Assembly (NCBI GenBank): GCA_905182995.1
Contig: CAJJDP010000010.1
Coordinates: forward strand, 659,687 to 723,686
DNA length: 64,000 bases
Direction: 5' to 3'
Source: Paramecium octaurelia
Lineage: Eukaryota > Ciliophora > Oligohymenophorea > Peniculida > Parameciidae
Part shown: piece after piece, positions 11,883 to 24,100 of the stretch
Numbering within the stretch: the stretch's first letter is position 1
How the letters are laid out: each line of letters opens with the position of its first letter
Notes under the pieces: generated by a model
Databases searched by the model: none
Told to the model about the DNA's origin: nothing
What the model saw: only the letters and a program-made list of their open reading frames with translations
Made by a program: the position numbers and the translations under genes

Positions 11883-14199
11883 ATGAATTTAAGTCCAACA
11901 AAATATGACACTCCAACGAAACTGCAATCTAAAATAGATCTAAAGATGAGGAAGAGTGGGATACCAGTAGCTTTAAAAAGATCACCATAATTTTAACTAT
12001 TAGATTGTTTCATGTTGACCTACTTTCATCTTCCATCCTTTGCAGAGTAAATTTTATAGTATGATGTATCAAGATAATTTAACAATAGGATTCAATAATT
12101 AATGAAGAAGGAGTGACTTTATTTTTGCAAAAGTTGTTTGTTTAGTTAATATTTTGCAAGAAGAAAGACACATCAGCGATAGAAGTCTATTAATATATGA
12201 AGGATGATTATAATACTAGATATAAAAATGTTGAAGAATTTTTGGTTAGGTTTTTTGAGAAAGTTGATGAGTCAATTTCAAAATATAGAACCATGCTTAA
12301 TGAATTTGTCGAAGAACATCCAATTAGAGATTTATTTATAGGTAAATTCATTAAAGGAAATGATGAAATAACATTTAATTTAATTAAGGTGGACCTAGAT
12401 GATGAATCCTTTATGGAAGGATTATAAAAGAAATTTGAGCAAGAAGATTGTTCAATAAAAGAGTTACCAAAAATATTATAATTTGAAATAACTAGAAAAG
12501 CAAATTTGGTCTTAATGCCTATCATATATTTAGATCAATTTATGTATTCTAATAAAGGAACTATAAAATAACATCAATCAGATATCAAAGAACTAACAAT
12601 TAAGAGAGAAGAAATAGTTTAGAAGATTAAATGTATTGAAAACTACTAATAAACTTCTTAAAGCATTCCTTAGCTATTACAAATGACGATCAATATTATT
12701 CAAGATTAAAGAACTGAATTAGTTGATGGAGATCCAGCAATCGAAGGATTTTTATAATTGATTATTGATGCAAACAAAGAATTAGACTTATTGAAAGAGG
12801 AACTACACAAAATGGATTAGCAAATTAAATTAATTATGGGTAATTTCAATAAAATAGAGTATAATTTACACGCTGTTATTATATATGATGGAGAATATGA
12901 ATGTGTTTACATCAATAATAATTAATAATGCTTTTTTTTTGAAGATGGATTCGTAGAAGTAAGAAAGAAATTTGAAATAGAAATGCATTTTTCCCCAGAA
13001 ACTGTTGTATATTTGGTGTATAAGGATAAGAATCTTTAAAGTGAATATAGTTTTACAGGTGGACAGGGAGATCTCTTAGATATGGATGATAGGAAACCTT
13101 ACGAATCTCTAATCAGAAAAGAACTTTAATAGTATGCTGTATAGTTCAATCAAAAAGTAGATCAGGAATTGTTATTCTTAAAATAATAACAACAAGCAGA
13201 AGAAGTGTTTTAATAGTATCTAACGAGATCCAATATTGTTATTCAATTGGTTTAGAAAAAGCACTCTATTTAGGTTCCTCACTTAAATAATTTTGCTACT
13301 TTCTTATGCTATTCTTAAAAGAAAATTGATGACTACGTTAAATGGTAAATATTGGATTGCAGCATTAGAGATGTTACAGGCCAGTCCATTTCAGATATTA
13401 AGAATATGAATGCCTTTGCTTAAAAATTGAGTGTGTTACTCCAAAATTAACCATTAAAGGCACCCACTCAATTAACAGTCAATAAAAAAGATATGTAAAT
13501 CATGTAAATTAGGTTGACTGATTATGTTTAATATTAGTAGAGCACAAAAGTGTTAACATACTCTTTAGAGTGCATTCTTTAAGAAAACAAATTGCTAGCT
13601 TTAAATGCTATTAGATTTATTTATGAGAATGGATAAAACAATATTGTTGCCCAACTGAGTTAAGAAATATTAAAAGCTTTCATGATTCATTTGGCTATTT
13701 TAACTTTTAAATTTCATCAACAATAAAATTATGGCTTATTTTGGGAACATATCTAATGGATCATGGCTTATTGGCCATATATGAACTAACAAGATCAAGT
13801 TCACTAATAAGTTTTTTTAATGATTAAAGATTTGAAAAAGAAAGCTAATAAAAAAGCACTGAATTCTGATCAAGAAAAAAAAATCAAAAAATTTATATCA
13901 TCTGTGGAGGATAAGAAGCTAACAGATATAGGAAACAACATTTTACTAAGATAGGATCCCGTAATATACTCATAATATTTTAGGTCTTAGAAGCTATTGC
14001 TATAATTGATTGGAACTAAGATCATTATTATTGGTTGCCTGATAAGTCAGACGACATTTCCTAATAACTACTAATGAACACTTCATTGATTTAATAGTAC
14101 CTTTAACTTGAGTTTTAATTTGTAAAAACCATTATGTAATAATAATGTACTTTTACTTATGACGAAAGGATCAAAATGGTGCTACATAGTTAATTATGA
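11883..14199 (+). CDS. USP25/USP28-like ubiquitin hydrolase homologue lacking catalytic residues, 756 aa
   Basis: The region around residues 125-230 (LPKILQFEITRK ... YLDQFMYSNKG ... IKRE) matches the conserved thumb/palm part of USP25/USP28 ubiquitin-specific proteases, and YNLHAVIIYDGEYE matches the sequence leading into their His box. The catalytic Cys box (normally N-x2-C-W) is replaced by a stretch around LKRSPQFQLLDCF, and the SGHYW histidine box by ECVYI. The residues needed for peptidase activity therefore appear absent. It is probably a non-catalytic ubiquitin-binding or scaffold protein. Introns of 23 nt (after LQYD) and 23 nt (near the C-terminus) give 757 codons. The family call is moderate; the loss of catalytic residues is read directly. 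Confidence 0.7.
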
Positions 14200-14505
14200 T
14201 TGATAATCTTAACGTATTCGTTAATGTAGAATATATCCTATTATATATTTCAGTATTAAATATATATTAATGGCATCGATAACACAATTAAATTTGATTT
14301 TTGAATTGATGAGGAATTAAAAATTTATATTTTATCTTAAAGTATTGTTGATTAGTCATACAATTTTAGTAACTCTGCCCTTTCTATATTTTTGAAAAAA
14401 CACAAATTTTAAGTATTTTTCAATTTTAATTTATTAATTAAATTCTATTAATTAGTAACATAATTATTCAAAATTGATGTTTTCTTAGAAGATTCCTTAA
14501 ATAAA
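14200..14505. other. Intergenic, no gene seen
   Basis: AT-rich stretch after the USP-like gene. One plus-strand frame stays open from about 14310 into the candidate coding region that follows, but without an ATG before 14506. Nothing else was recognised. Confidence 0.5.
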
Positions 14506-15057
14506 ATGAACATTTTAGAATTTTATAAAGATATAAATCTTTCTTATTTTGATGATTTTCTAGATTTATTTTGCCAATACCTCCTTAGATTATATTTGAT
14601 AATCTATTTAGATAGCTAGGAATGTGTATATTAGTTTTGTTTGAAACTATATTAATTATATGGCTCTAACTAATTAAAAATATACAGAGCTTTCGCAAAA
14701 CACTCAAAAAAATTTTGTAATATTGTAGAAGAAAAGCCATTTTGTAGTGAAAGATTGATAATTTTTGCTTTTGATATTAACCTATAGAATAATTTCCATT
14801 GTTTTAAGTTAGTTATTTGCCTTTAGTTAAGAAAAAATTACAAATTCTTGTAATAGAAATGCCTTTTAATTATTCAAGATATTTATATAACTTTTTACTA
14901 AATAAATAATATCATAAATCCATTGAGATTATTTTAACTAAAAGTATCAGAAATATAACAGATTTTAGAGATTGATTAACTAATTTAATCCCTATTTTTA
15001 TGGTACAATATTCATTTCTTCTAAAAATCACCCCATAGTATTTATAACAAAACATGA
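14506..15057 (+). CDS. Possible hypothetical protein, 183 codons
   Basis: An open frame from ATG 14506 to TGA 15055-15057, starting MNILEFYKDINLSYFDDF. In DNA this AT-rich a chance TGA is expected roughly every 60 codons. The frame is also open about 65 codons upstream, which mildly favours coding. Composition is rich in Phe, Ile, Leu, Lys and Gln, with Cys pairs such as FCNIVEEKPFC. No domain was recognised and no intron is needed. It could equally be a chance opening in a non-coding interval or a decayed gene. No similarity to its neighbours was noticed. Confidence 0.33.
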
Positions 15058-15255
15058 GCAATGCAATTTAAACTAAGTAATATAGATATATCAACATAAA
15101 GGAATTAAAGATTGGCTTTGGCTTAAAACATCAAAATTAAGATTATAACATTTTTATGAGAATATTTACAGAAAAAATATGTACATATGACAACTTAAAT
15201 ACCAAAAAACTAATTTGAAGTGTAATAATTATACTTCATCAGATAACTAATTAAT

Positions 15256-15615
15256 TCAATCATAAAACAATTCTCTAAACTGTCCTTAAACCATAACTAT
15301 CACATTTTTGTAGAGCTCGAAATCAAATGTTTAGTCTAATTCTGTAAATTCTTTAGCCTCTAAAAAGCCATCATCATTTAATTTGCCTCTTATTTCTAAA
15401 AGGATATCTTCATTGCTTTCAGGAACTTCTTCAATCTCAGTCACTTTCACAATTGCTAAATGAAATCGTAATATTGTTTTACATCCATCCACCATAAATT
15501 CAACATAATCTCCTTTGCTTTACAATAATTTTCCCACAAGTGTTACAAATTGCCCTTTGAATTTGTTTATCATGTCTGCATTTATTCTTTGATAACTGAT
15601 TGGGATATCTGTCAT
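15256..15615 (-). CDS. RPA3: Replication protein A 14-kDa subunit (RPA3), 119 aa
   Basis: Small OB-fold subunit of the heterotrimeric single-strand-DNA-binding complex RPA, used in replication and repair. The protein begins MTDIPISYQRINADMINKF followed by KGQFVTLVGKLL. This is the typical RPA3 opening (R-x-N-x2-M ... G-x2-V-x-L-V-G-K), and the sequence ends in a YKNVIVMVQGQFREL helix-like tail that matches the trimerisation region. The length (120 codons, no intron) is normal for the family. Assignment is by pattern and length; sequence divergence is considerable. Confidence 0.8.
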
Positions 15616-15844
15616 AAATTTATTATTTAAAATAAAAAATGCGCTCACTTGATATACGCTAGAAATTCTGATACTTTCAGATTAAATTATATTTTATAAT
15701 ACTAGTTAAATGAAATCAAAAGATCTAGAAGTTGATAAGATTTAAATTGTGAAATAGAGTTTATTTCAATTGAAATAAAATAATTTAAATATAATTTTAT
15801 TAGAATTTCTATTTCTATATTCATTATAACCTATAAACAATCAC

Positions 15845-17578
15845 TCATCTAGATAATTAATTCTTGTAATTATCCCAAAATTATTATAAACTTACCTTAA
15901 AATGTGAATTAAATTGATAAGGGAAGCTATTATACCTTACAAAATTATTATAAATGTATGGTGAGATGAGTTCATCCAAAATAATTAATTTCTTAATAAA
16001 CTCTTCCGTCTCTTTAATGGGTTTAATGGGATATATCTAAGTTCTTAAATCCGTAGATATAAATCGATGAGCGGACGTTGTCCATTCTTCTTCAATTTAA
16101 TTAATCTTGTTAGATTCTGTTATAATTATCCCTGTACTATAGGATGTTAATGCTTAAATCAAAATAACAATTTACTCATTTTAATTGTTTCAACCATAAA
16201 TTTAATTTTTGGTAAAATAAACAAGTCTGGTTTTAATAGGAATGGATCAAAGTTTCTTTTTTTTTCTTGTTTGGCAATCTTCTTCTCATTTAATAACTAT
16301 CTTAGATTATCTAATTCAAAGTTCTCAGCCAGAAAATATCGATAATTTATTTCTGGATATCCATTAATTACAATTGGTGTGGAGTGATGATAACTAAATA
16401 AAAATGGAGTTTTCAAAATATCTATGATTTAAATTTCCTTATCAAACATAGATTTAGTAATTTCACTGATATTAGTTGGATTGATAATAAATGAAGGGTT
16501 CTTGGATATATTGTTTTCAAAAATCCATTTTACCTTATTTCTATGCAGGTGAATGTCCGATAAAGTGATTGGCTATGGATTAATAAGGAAAGTTGGTGTG
16601 TGTTTACTTTCAATAAAGGATTTCCAAGTTGATGTGTAGTTACCCTCAGTCTTGATAAAAAATGGATCATCTACAGGCAAATCGGTCAATATAACTTATG
16701 GTTTCAAATTAAATAGAGCATCTAAAACCATTAATTAAACTTCTTACCATAAATATATGAAGAATGTTGTGCATTATGTCTTTAAACACCAAATAAAATG
16801 AGATGTCCTTAAGTTCTAATAGGAGATGCTAAGTTTCTTATTTCTAAATTGTGAGGTACATTTATTTTTGTCTCCTCTTATCTTTCTGTCTTTTTCTATT
16901 CGTTATTAGTGTTTTGCTTGTCATCATCAATTACGATTTCATCTTTATTTTTTTATTGTTTTCCTTTATAAAGCTTTTAGATATCTGCAGGATCAACTTC
17001 CATACTAATTAAATGCTTCTCGAAATTTTTTTTCTTTTCCAATTTAATTTACTCTAGAATCTCAGATTATTCTTCTTTTATCCTTTACAACTCATTCATT
17101 GATTAGTATTTCAATTTTATTAACTCATCTTCCCTTTTTATATATATGGTATTTACGATTTTGCTTCCTTCATTTGATTCATATAATTCTGAACTAAATC
17201 TACTTAAGCTTTCTATTATTTAACCAGATTTTTATATGCTTTTGTTTTGTGGATATTCGAAAAAAAATAACGAAGCTTGATCATTCTTTAAATATTATTG
17301 ATATTATTTAATATTTAATAATTCTTCAATCGCTTTCGATTGTAAACATCCTCAATGTGCCTAAAGCAACACTTCCTAAGAATTGGTAGAATTCTTCCTA
17401 ACAAATTTTAACTGTGACATACTTCAGTCTTGAATGAATCCTCTTATTATAAATGTCTTCTATAATTTCTAATTGGTCTTAGAACATTTCTTTCAAGTTT
17501 TCTGTTAAAAGGGGGAACAAATAAATATCCAAGAGTCACTGCCCCTGCTGTTCCTACTGCTATTTTTGCAAAAACCAT
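15845..17578 (-). CDS. Unknown protein with N-terminal membrane anchor and an apparent frame break, about 553 aa
   Basis: The start MVFAKIAVGTAGAVTLGYLF is a hydrophobic anchor, perhaps mitochondrial or another organelle. Further on the protein is soluble and Lys/Glu-rich, with a Pro-rich beta-like second half (VILTDLPVDDPFF, TPTFLINPQPITLSDIHL). Introns of 22, 26 and 23 nt are needed. The frame of the anchor and the next frame (EMFQDQLEIIEDIYNKR) do not join. They fuse perfectly if one base is missing from the five-G run (plus strand) at 17511-17515. Total length minus introns is one base over a multiple of three, consistent with this. A 43-nt intron nearby is the alternative. The family is unknown. 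Confidence 0.6.
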
Positions 17579-17981
17579 TTTATTTATTTTAATATTTTAA
17601 TGAAATAAAATTAATCTAGATTTAACATTATTATAAAACAAGACTATACTGTGTTCTCTGTCTATCACTACCTGATATCCAATAATAAAGAATAAATTTT
17701 TAGCTGAGCTTTCTCTATTTATTGGACCATAATAAATCTTTAATTTCTGAAATAATTTTAATTTTTTATTTCTAAAATAGTGCTAAACTCAGAACTTAAA
17801 TTTGCTTCGTATGAATAATAAAATATCTTTATGATTTAAAAAATCATGATTAGAAAATAGATAAATACAATATTTTGACAGATTCTTTACTAAACATCTA
17901 AATGAAAAGTGAATTAAATACAGATATTTGTTTAATTCACAAATCTAAAAATATATTGATAAAATAATATTGAAATATTAA
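17579..17981. other. Intergenic, no gene seen
   Basis: About 400 bp of very AT-rich DNA between two minus-strand genes. It should contain the promoter of the 17578 gene and the 3' end of the next. I found no open frame of note on either strand. Confidence 0.5.
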
Positions 17982-18842
17982 TCAAATTATTCTTTTCTTT
18001 ATTTTTGTAAATGCAAAATTTGTATCAGTAGCAAGATAGTCGAATTAAGGGATTTTAGAATTACTTTTAGATTAGTTTAAGATAAACCTACTGGTTTTTT
18101 TTTATAATTAATCTGTTTCATCTATCATCTATTTATGCACTCCTTCAATGTCATTAATTAGTTATTGAATTTTTTAATTATAGTTTCTTTGAGATGTTGG
18201 TTCTGTTTTTATTTTAAATTGAGACTTTTATGCCTTTAATTCTAATCCCTAGAGCAATTTAGAATGAGAATATTTCGATGATGATGGATCTCTCTCTGAA
18301 CCTAAGGCTATATATTGATTACTAATTGATTATCTAGGAGAAAGATGAATCAATGAGTATTTCTTATTAAATATTCTCGTAGATTGCCTATTCAAATTTG
18401 CAATCATTCTCTTGGATTTCTCAGCAAATTGTTTACTAACTAATTCGTAATTTGGATGTTTTGATTTGAATTCGAGTATTTCACTTTTACTTATTTTCTT
18501 GGTTCCGACTGTTATCATTTCTGATTATTCTTTTTCTAAGTGATTGATCAATTAATCTACATCTTCATAAAAATTATCCGAGTTGTAATCTCCATTAACA
18601 AATGTGCTTCTCTAATATTATTACTTTTGAATTTCACAAGTTGTTAAAGGATCCAATATTTTATTAGATGGCTTTACTATTGATTTGAGTATAGATTTGG
18701 CATCAATAAAGGTATCAAGTTTGGTGAATGGAGTCAAGAGATCATTAAATTTCTTTTCTTTATCACCTACTAGTATTTTAAACTTTTGTAAATTCCTTTT
18801 TACAACAGATGCTACTCTTTGTTACTCAAATTACTTGTTCAT
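17982..18842 (-). CDS. Hypothetical Ser/Lys/Gln-rich protein, 286 aa
   Basis: An uninterrupted frame of 287 codons starting MNKQFEQQRVASVVKRNL, basic and probably helical, with a central stretch ITVGTKKISKSEILEF and a C-terminal coiled-coil-like region. There is no membrane segment. It lies only 45 bp downstream of the small membrane-protein frame at 18888-19211 and is in the same reading frame, separated from it by two TGA codons. The two may therefore be one gene interrupted by something I could not resolve. Function is unknown. Confidence 0.65.
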
Positions 18843-18887
18843 ATATAATAATCATAAATCTTTAATATTTACACCTGCTTTCTAATA

Positions 18888-19211
18888 TCAATTTTAATCA
18901 GCATAAACCCTTTGAAAATCCAGTAAACAAATCAAAAATGCTAATTAAGAGAAGAGGAGTATCAATATTTTGAATTTTTATTTTAGAGGGTCATATGTGG
19001 AGAATTATTCCTTAGATATTTTTTGTTACATATATTGAATGAGATCGAAGGAGTAGAGGTAATATTTGTTATTATTAATACTTCTCAGTGGGAACTCTAA
19101 AGAATCAATTTTATTAATAGTAGCCATTAATAATATTATTATAAAAAAGGTAATTGTATTTTTCAGCATTCTGCTAGCTTTAAAGCTTAAATAACTCTTG
19201 TCTTGTTCCAT
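18888..19211 (-). CDS. Small two-helix membrane protein (or 5' part of the next gene), 107 aa
   Basis: Starts MEQDKSYLSFKASRMLKN and has two hydrophobic segments (TITFFIIILLMATI and FKILILLFSQLAFLICLLDF), so it is a likely membrane protein. It ends at TGA 18888-18890. The downstream frame begins 45 bp later in the same phase. A 27-nt GT...AG segment could remove the first TGA, but a second in-frame TGA remains unless an atypical 39-nt segment is also removed. I therefore annotate it separately, at moderate confidence. Confidence 0.5.
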
Positions 19212-19435
19212 TTTCAGTTTAATATACTTTACACTCTTTGAAAAACGGGTATCTTATTAGTTGTTCTATTTTTAGGAGTATGTTCTGTGTTATACATTTT
19301 ATGAATGATTATTATAGTCATTACTGTTCTTAATACAGATATTAATAAATAGATTCTTATTAGATATTATTGATCATTTCAATAGGATATATTTTTAGAT
19401 AGATAGAAATAAATGAATTACACATATAATACTTT

Positions 19436-20539
19436 TCAGAAATTCGGTGAATATAAAGTAACATCATTACAATCATCAAAAAAGTGTTAAGTTTCTGATT
19501 CTCTTAACATAAGTGAATCTGTCGATTCCATTTAATCAGGATTCACAAAACTATCTTTATTTTGGAAACTAATTAGCACTTATTTTTTCAAAGGTAATTT
19601 GTTTACACAAGTTTGTTTGTTAATTATTATGTCAAATTGTTGCAATCTATTTACATAATTTTGCAATATCATCTAGAAAGATTTTGATTCTACATTTTGA
19701 ATGATATTTTAAGCGTTGTTTATGATATCTTAACTAATATTTTCAATTTCTGCAAGAATTTCTTAAATACTGTACTTTAATGAAATTTCTTTTTTTGTTT
19801 TTGCAGATTCATATAATTATCTTGCCAAATTTAAGAATTCATTTAATTGTTATAATTTTTTGTTTTATTCTTAAGTGATTGGTTCTTCATATTTCAAAGT
19901 CCAACTTCTTTAATCTTGCTTTCTAGGTATTATTGAATTAGTTTTCATATCATATATCTATCCATCATAAGCCTCTTAAATAGCACAAAAAGAGCAGAAA
20001 TATTATCGCTCTTGCTTTTCATTTATTTTAAAGTATTTAGCCTTTTTCTCTGGATGATTTATGCAACAAATATTTTGTTAAATATTTCGAATACTTTATT
20101 GTCTTTATTTAATTATTTATTAGTACAACTCTTATGCTTATATTTTATCAATTTTATTCTATTCCTCTTGTTAAATTTGCTTTTAGGGAGTAACATTGTT
20201 TGATTTATAGTTTTATTATTAATACGATTATTGTTATTATCTTAATCTAATATTTTGATTTAAAACATTTAAGATTGCTTAACTTGATTAGATTTGAGAA
20301 CTATTTGGCGATCTACTATGCTTACTCACATTCAGGTTAGTATGATCGGATTTTGTTGGAGTTTTAGCATATTTATAACTATTTTCTTTATGTCTTGTAG
20401 TTTTGATTGAAGGTTAAATAAATGAAACATATGTCTACTTTTATTATCTACAAGATAAAGGCTATTAAATTTCAATTGCAGAAGTTAAATTAGACAATTT
20501 AGGAATGAGCGGCTGCTTTTTATATGCAGTTTTAATCAT
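19436..20539 (-). CDS. Coiled-coil protein with a Cys/His zinc-binding-like motif, 367 aa
   Basis: An intron-less frame of 368 codons. The N-terminal half is Gln/Ser-rich. In the middle, CCINHPEKKAKYF ... YFCSFCAIQE gives a C-x2-H ... C-x2-C arrangement resembling the zinc-binding halves of B-box-type domains seen elsewhere in this window. The second half (LNEFLNLARQLYESAKTKKE and onwards) is a coiled coil. That is the general layout of ciliate B-box/coiled-coil proteins. The zinc motif is incomplete compared with a canonical B-box, so the domain call is tentative. Function is unknown. Confidence 0.75.
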
Positions 20540-20568
20540 TTCGTTAATAATTTAAATAAATCAATAGT

Positions 20569-21099
20569 TCAGATATTAGTCACATCCAGTTTTACAAATT
20601 GAACTATTGCTGCTTTTAGTTAACCAATTTCCTATGAATCCACAATGAAAATATTGGACTAAAATTGAAGTTTGAATGAGAAATTAGTAAAGTACAAGTT
20701 ATTATTTCCCTTATGTAAAATTTAGTTCATAAGACCCTTTAATTAAAAAAGAGTTTCATATTAATATATAATTTATTAAATTATAACCCTTCTGTTTCTT
20801 TTTCTTAACTTTAATTAATTTGAATGAATTCCTTGTGACCAAACAATTAGATTAAAGGTCTGATTTAATTCAGATATGATTTAGAGTTATAATATAAGGC
20901 TAAATCTAATTTATAATAATACTTATTTGGTTCTTACTAATTATGTAGCTACTTATAGTGTTGCATCAAAATTCAAAGCTACTGGATCGAAAATCTATTA
21001 AAGTCAGACAATCTTCCTTACCTGTCCTGATTCTAAAGAATTAATTAATCTATAATCTAAAATTAAGTAATTTGAGAGATTATGTACTTATATGATCAT
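20569..21099 (-). CDS. Hypothetical protein, 167 aa, overlapped by an open plus-strand frame
   Basis: From ATG 21099, with a 27-nt intron (GTAAGG...TAATAG), the minus strand encodes IFDPVALNFDATLQVATQLV followed by a long hydrophobic/basic helix-rich sequence and TNFSFKLQFQSNIFIVDSQE; the spliced length is 168 codons. It sits between two minus-strand genes with gaps of 29 and 53 bp. The plus strand of 20876-21364 is also open for 162 codons, so one is a shadow. I prefer the minus strand because it uses a standard intron and fits the head-to-tail layout. No family was recognised. Confidence 0.45.
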
Positions 21100-21152
21100 A
21101 TATAAATTGCATGTCTTATAAAAACATGCTTTAATATAATATATATATAATT

Positions 21153-24100
21153 TCATTATCCTAAACACAATTTAAACCATTAGTTCTCACCATCAGCCAA
21201 TAATTATTCAAACTATTCCTATTATTTTTGACTTCTCATTTTTGATCGTTCATTACTCTTTTTTAAACGAGATTATATCTTAAATTCCCAATCATTATTA
21301 GAAGTTTAAATCTAAATAATTAATTTTATCTTACTCTTAAATTGTCACTTTACTCTTGCTCTGATAATTTAGCTAATCGATTCTATTTTTTCATATTATA
21401 TTTCATAATTTATTTCTTGTATTCGCTTTCCACTGGAATAAGAGCTCTTTCTAGAGTTAATTTAATTTGTTATCGTTCATCCTATAATTTATCACTGAAA
21501 AATAAGGTTAGAAATTGATCTACAGTCATATTCTGAGAAAATGCTGCATCTGTTTCTGGCGAGTTAGATCTTTAATTTTTTTGATCATCTTAATCAAAGC
21601 ATTTTAAACTTTTGCTTGATTTTCTTAACATTTAAGGATAAAAGAAACTGATCAATTAATCATTTTGCAGAAGCTTACTTACATACTTTCTATTATCCTC
21701 TATTGATGAAATATCGTATTTTAAAATCTTAATAATTAGGAGTGTTAAACCAAAATGATCCTTGTGTTAAATTAATCTCTACAATAAATAAGCCATGCAA
21801 TGAGATTCTTTAAAGTTTCTACTATTACATAATTAAGCAAATGGAACTCCTGATAGAATATCCATTAACTATTAAGGTTCCATTTTGTATTTTATTATTT
21901 ACAATGCCAAATTATCTCTAAATTCAAATAGATTTAGCTGCTTTAATACTGATCGTATTTCTGGTGAATTTTTAGATGCCATTAAATTGATTATTTGGAA
22001 CAATAAAATATCAATTTCTTCATTAAAACCAACTAATTCCTCGAAATTCTTTACCAAAAAATCGAAATTTTTTAAATAGGTCATATAATCATTTTTTATG
22101 ACTGGATTTTACAATAAATCTTTTAAATAGTCTATTAAAATATGAGAAGCATCATCATGTCTTTTTAATATATCAATTATCTTTAATTTGCTAGATTTAC
22201 TCAAATCATATTATATGATTGTTCTTATTATTTTATATATTTGCTATACAATTCTCTTGTCTGTATTTTACAACAACAAACATAAACTCTAAATAATATT
22301 AGAATCTAGTAAAGTAGCTAAATTTTAATTATCCAAAATCGATTCAAATATTTTCAAAACTTCTATTATGTAACTTTGAGAATTATTTTTGCCTAACATC
22401 AAAAAAAATAACTCTAATGATTCTAAATTTGTTATGTGTTAAATGGGTTGCCTATTTTCTAAATATTGTTTCTGAGTTTTTTAGATGATTTCTGCAAACT
22501 CACTTCTCCCCATTACTGAAGAAACATTACTACTGTTTTCTGTGTAAAGGAGATGATAACTATCAAAATTCCAAAAGACAAGTTTGTATACAGTATTACA
22601 TAATTAATTTGAAAACTCATCTGCATTTATTAACTTCTATATCAATTGAAAAAACTTCTATTTGTTGCTATAAATTGGATTCTAATAATATTATCATAAT
22701 AATTACCTTTATCTTGTTACTTTTAGCATTAAGCAGGTATAATATGTTTGATAATTTAATGCTTTGCTCTTTTGTTGTTTCATACTAAAGTGTAGCAAAC
22801 GAATTTGTTAAATATTCTCCGTTGATCATTTTATCAAGCACCTTGTCTTAAAACATACTATGAATTGAAAGCAAACTTAGAATATCACTCATCGTCGCCC
22901 CATAATTCTATTCATTTAATTTTTTTATTGTTTCTCCTGAAAATACAAAATCAAACCATAACTCTAGATCCACTTTGTTTAAGTATAATTCTATATATTA
23001 AATTAAAACAGGGTAGAGATTTGCCATATCATAATAATATGGCAAATTCTTACAAATTGAAATTAGCATATTTACAATTAAATCTTAGTTTTTAAAATCA
23101 TTTTGCTTTAGAAACTATATGAGATTTTCAATCACAAGTGTGTTCTCATCTAGCAATTTGATTTTAAAAAAAAAGTGTGAAATGCATTATAAATATTATG
23201 GATTTAACTTTGAAATATCCATTAAGAATTCCAATAAAGGGGTTATTGGATTCAGTGGTTGTTACTCTAAAGCATTCCACATTTCATATTGAGAATAGAT
23301 TAAATATAAGACCATTTAAGGTTCTATTTTTAAATCATTATGTCTCATGATCCCTGCAAGTGAATTAAACATTACTTAATTCAAACGGAATTATAAGTGA
23401 GCAATTGCTAGATTGCTTTTTTCGTTGTATTCAAAATCAAATAGTTCTAGAATCTACTTACTTTGAATTAATTTGAGATTTGGTTTGATTAAATTCATAA
23501 ATTGCTCACATCTATTTTAACTAACCATATTTTTAAATATATCTACTTCCTGTTTTTACACATTGTGATCACATACTAAAAACTAATTAATAATTTCAAC
23601 TATTTATATAAAAAACACATAATTAGATTAATCCTTAGCATCTTGCATATTATTTTTTTTGGCTTACAAAAATGTATTATAAATTTTATCAAAGATAATA
23701 CTAAAATTTCGAAATGCCAATTCACTTTAATGGTCAAAGGAATTCATATATCTGCATTTTTTACTCATTTTAATTTCTATCATTTTGAATGCAAATCCAA
23801 CAATCTATTTAAATTTTTCAATGTCATCAATAAATAAAATGGCTAATTAACTTTAAATAGCTTCAAATTCAAGACTATAAAATCCTTCTAATGAATTTAA
23901 TTATTCATAAAGTTGAAATAATTATTGACATTATTCATCTGACTATTGAAATTTAACTTTGACTAAAATGTTTTTAAAATTAGTAAACATATACTCGTTA
24001 TCAATGTTGCAGAACTTCTCAGTAATTTAATCAGATGATAAGTATTATCTCATTTAAATGATGGCTAAATAATAGTACAATTTTAATCTCTTTGCAATTA

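Noticed and set aside
14700..15240. tRNA or rRNA gene in AT-rich gaps
   Set aside because: I scanned for a T-loop GGTTCGAATCC-like box and acceptor pairing by eye and found none in any intergenic region. A covariance-model scan would be decisive.
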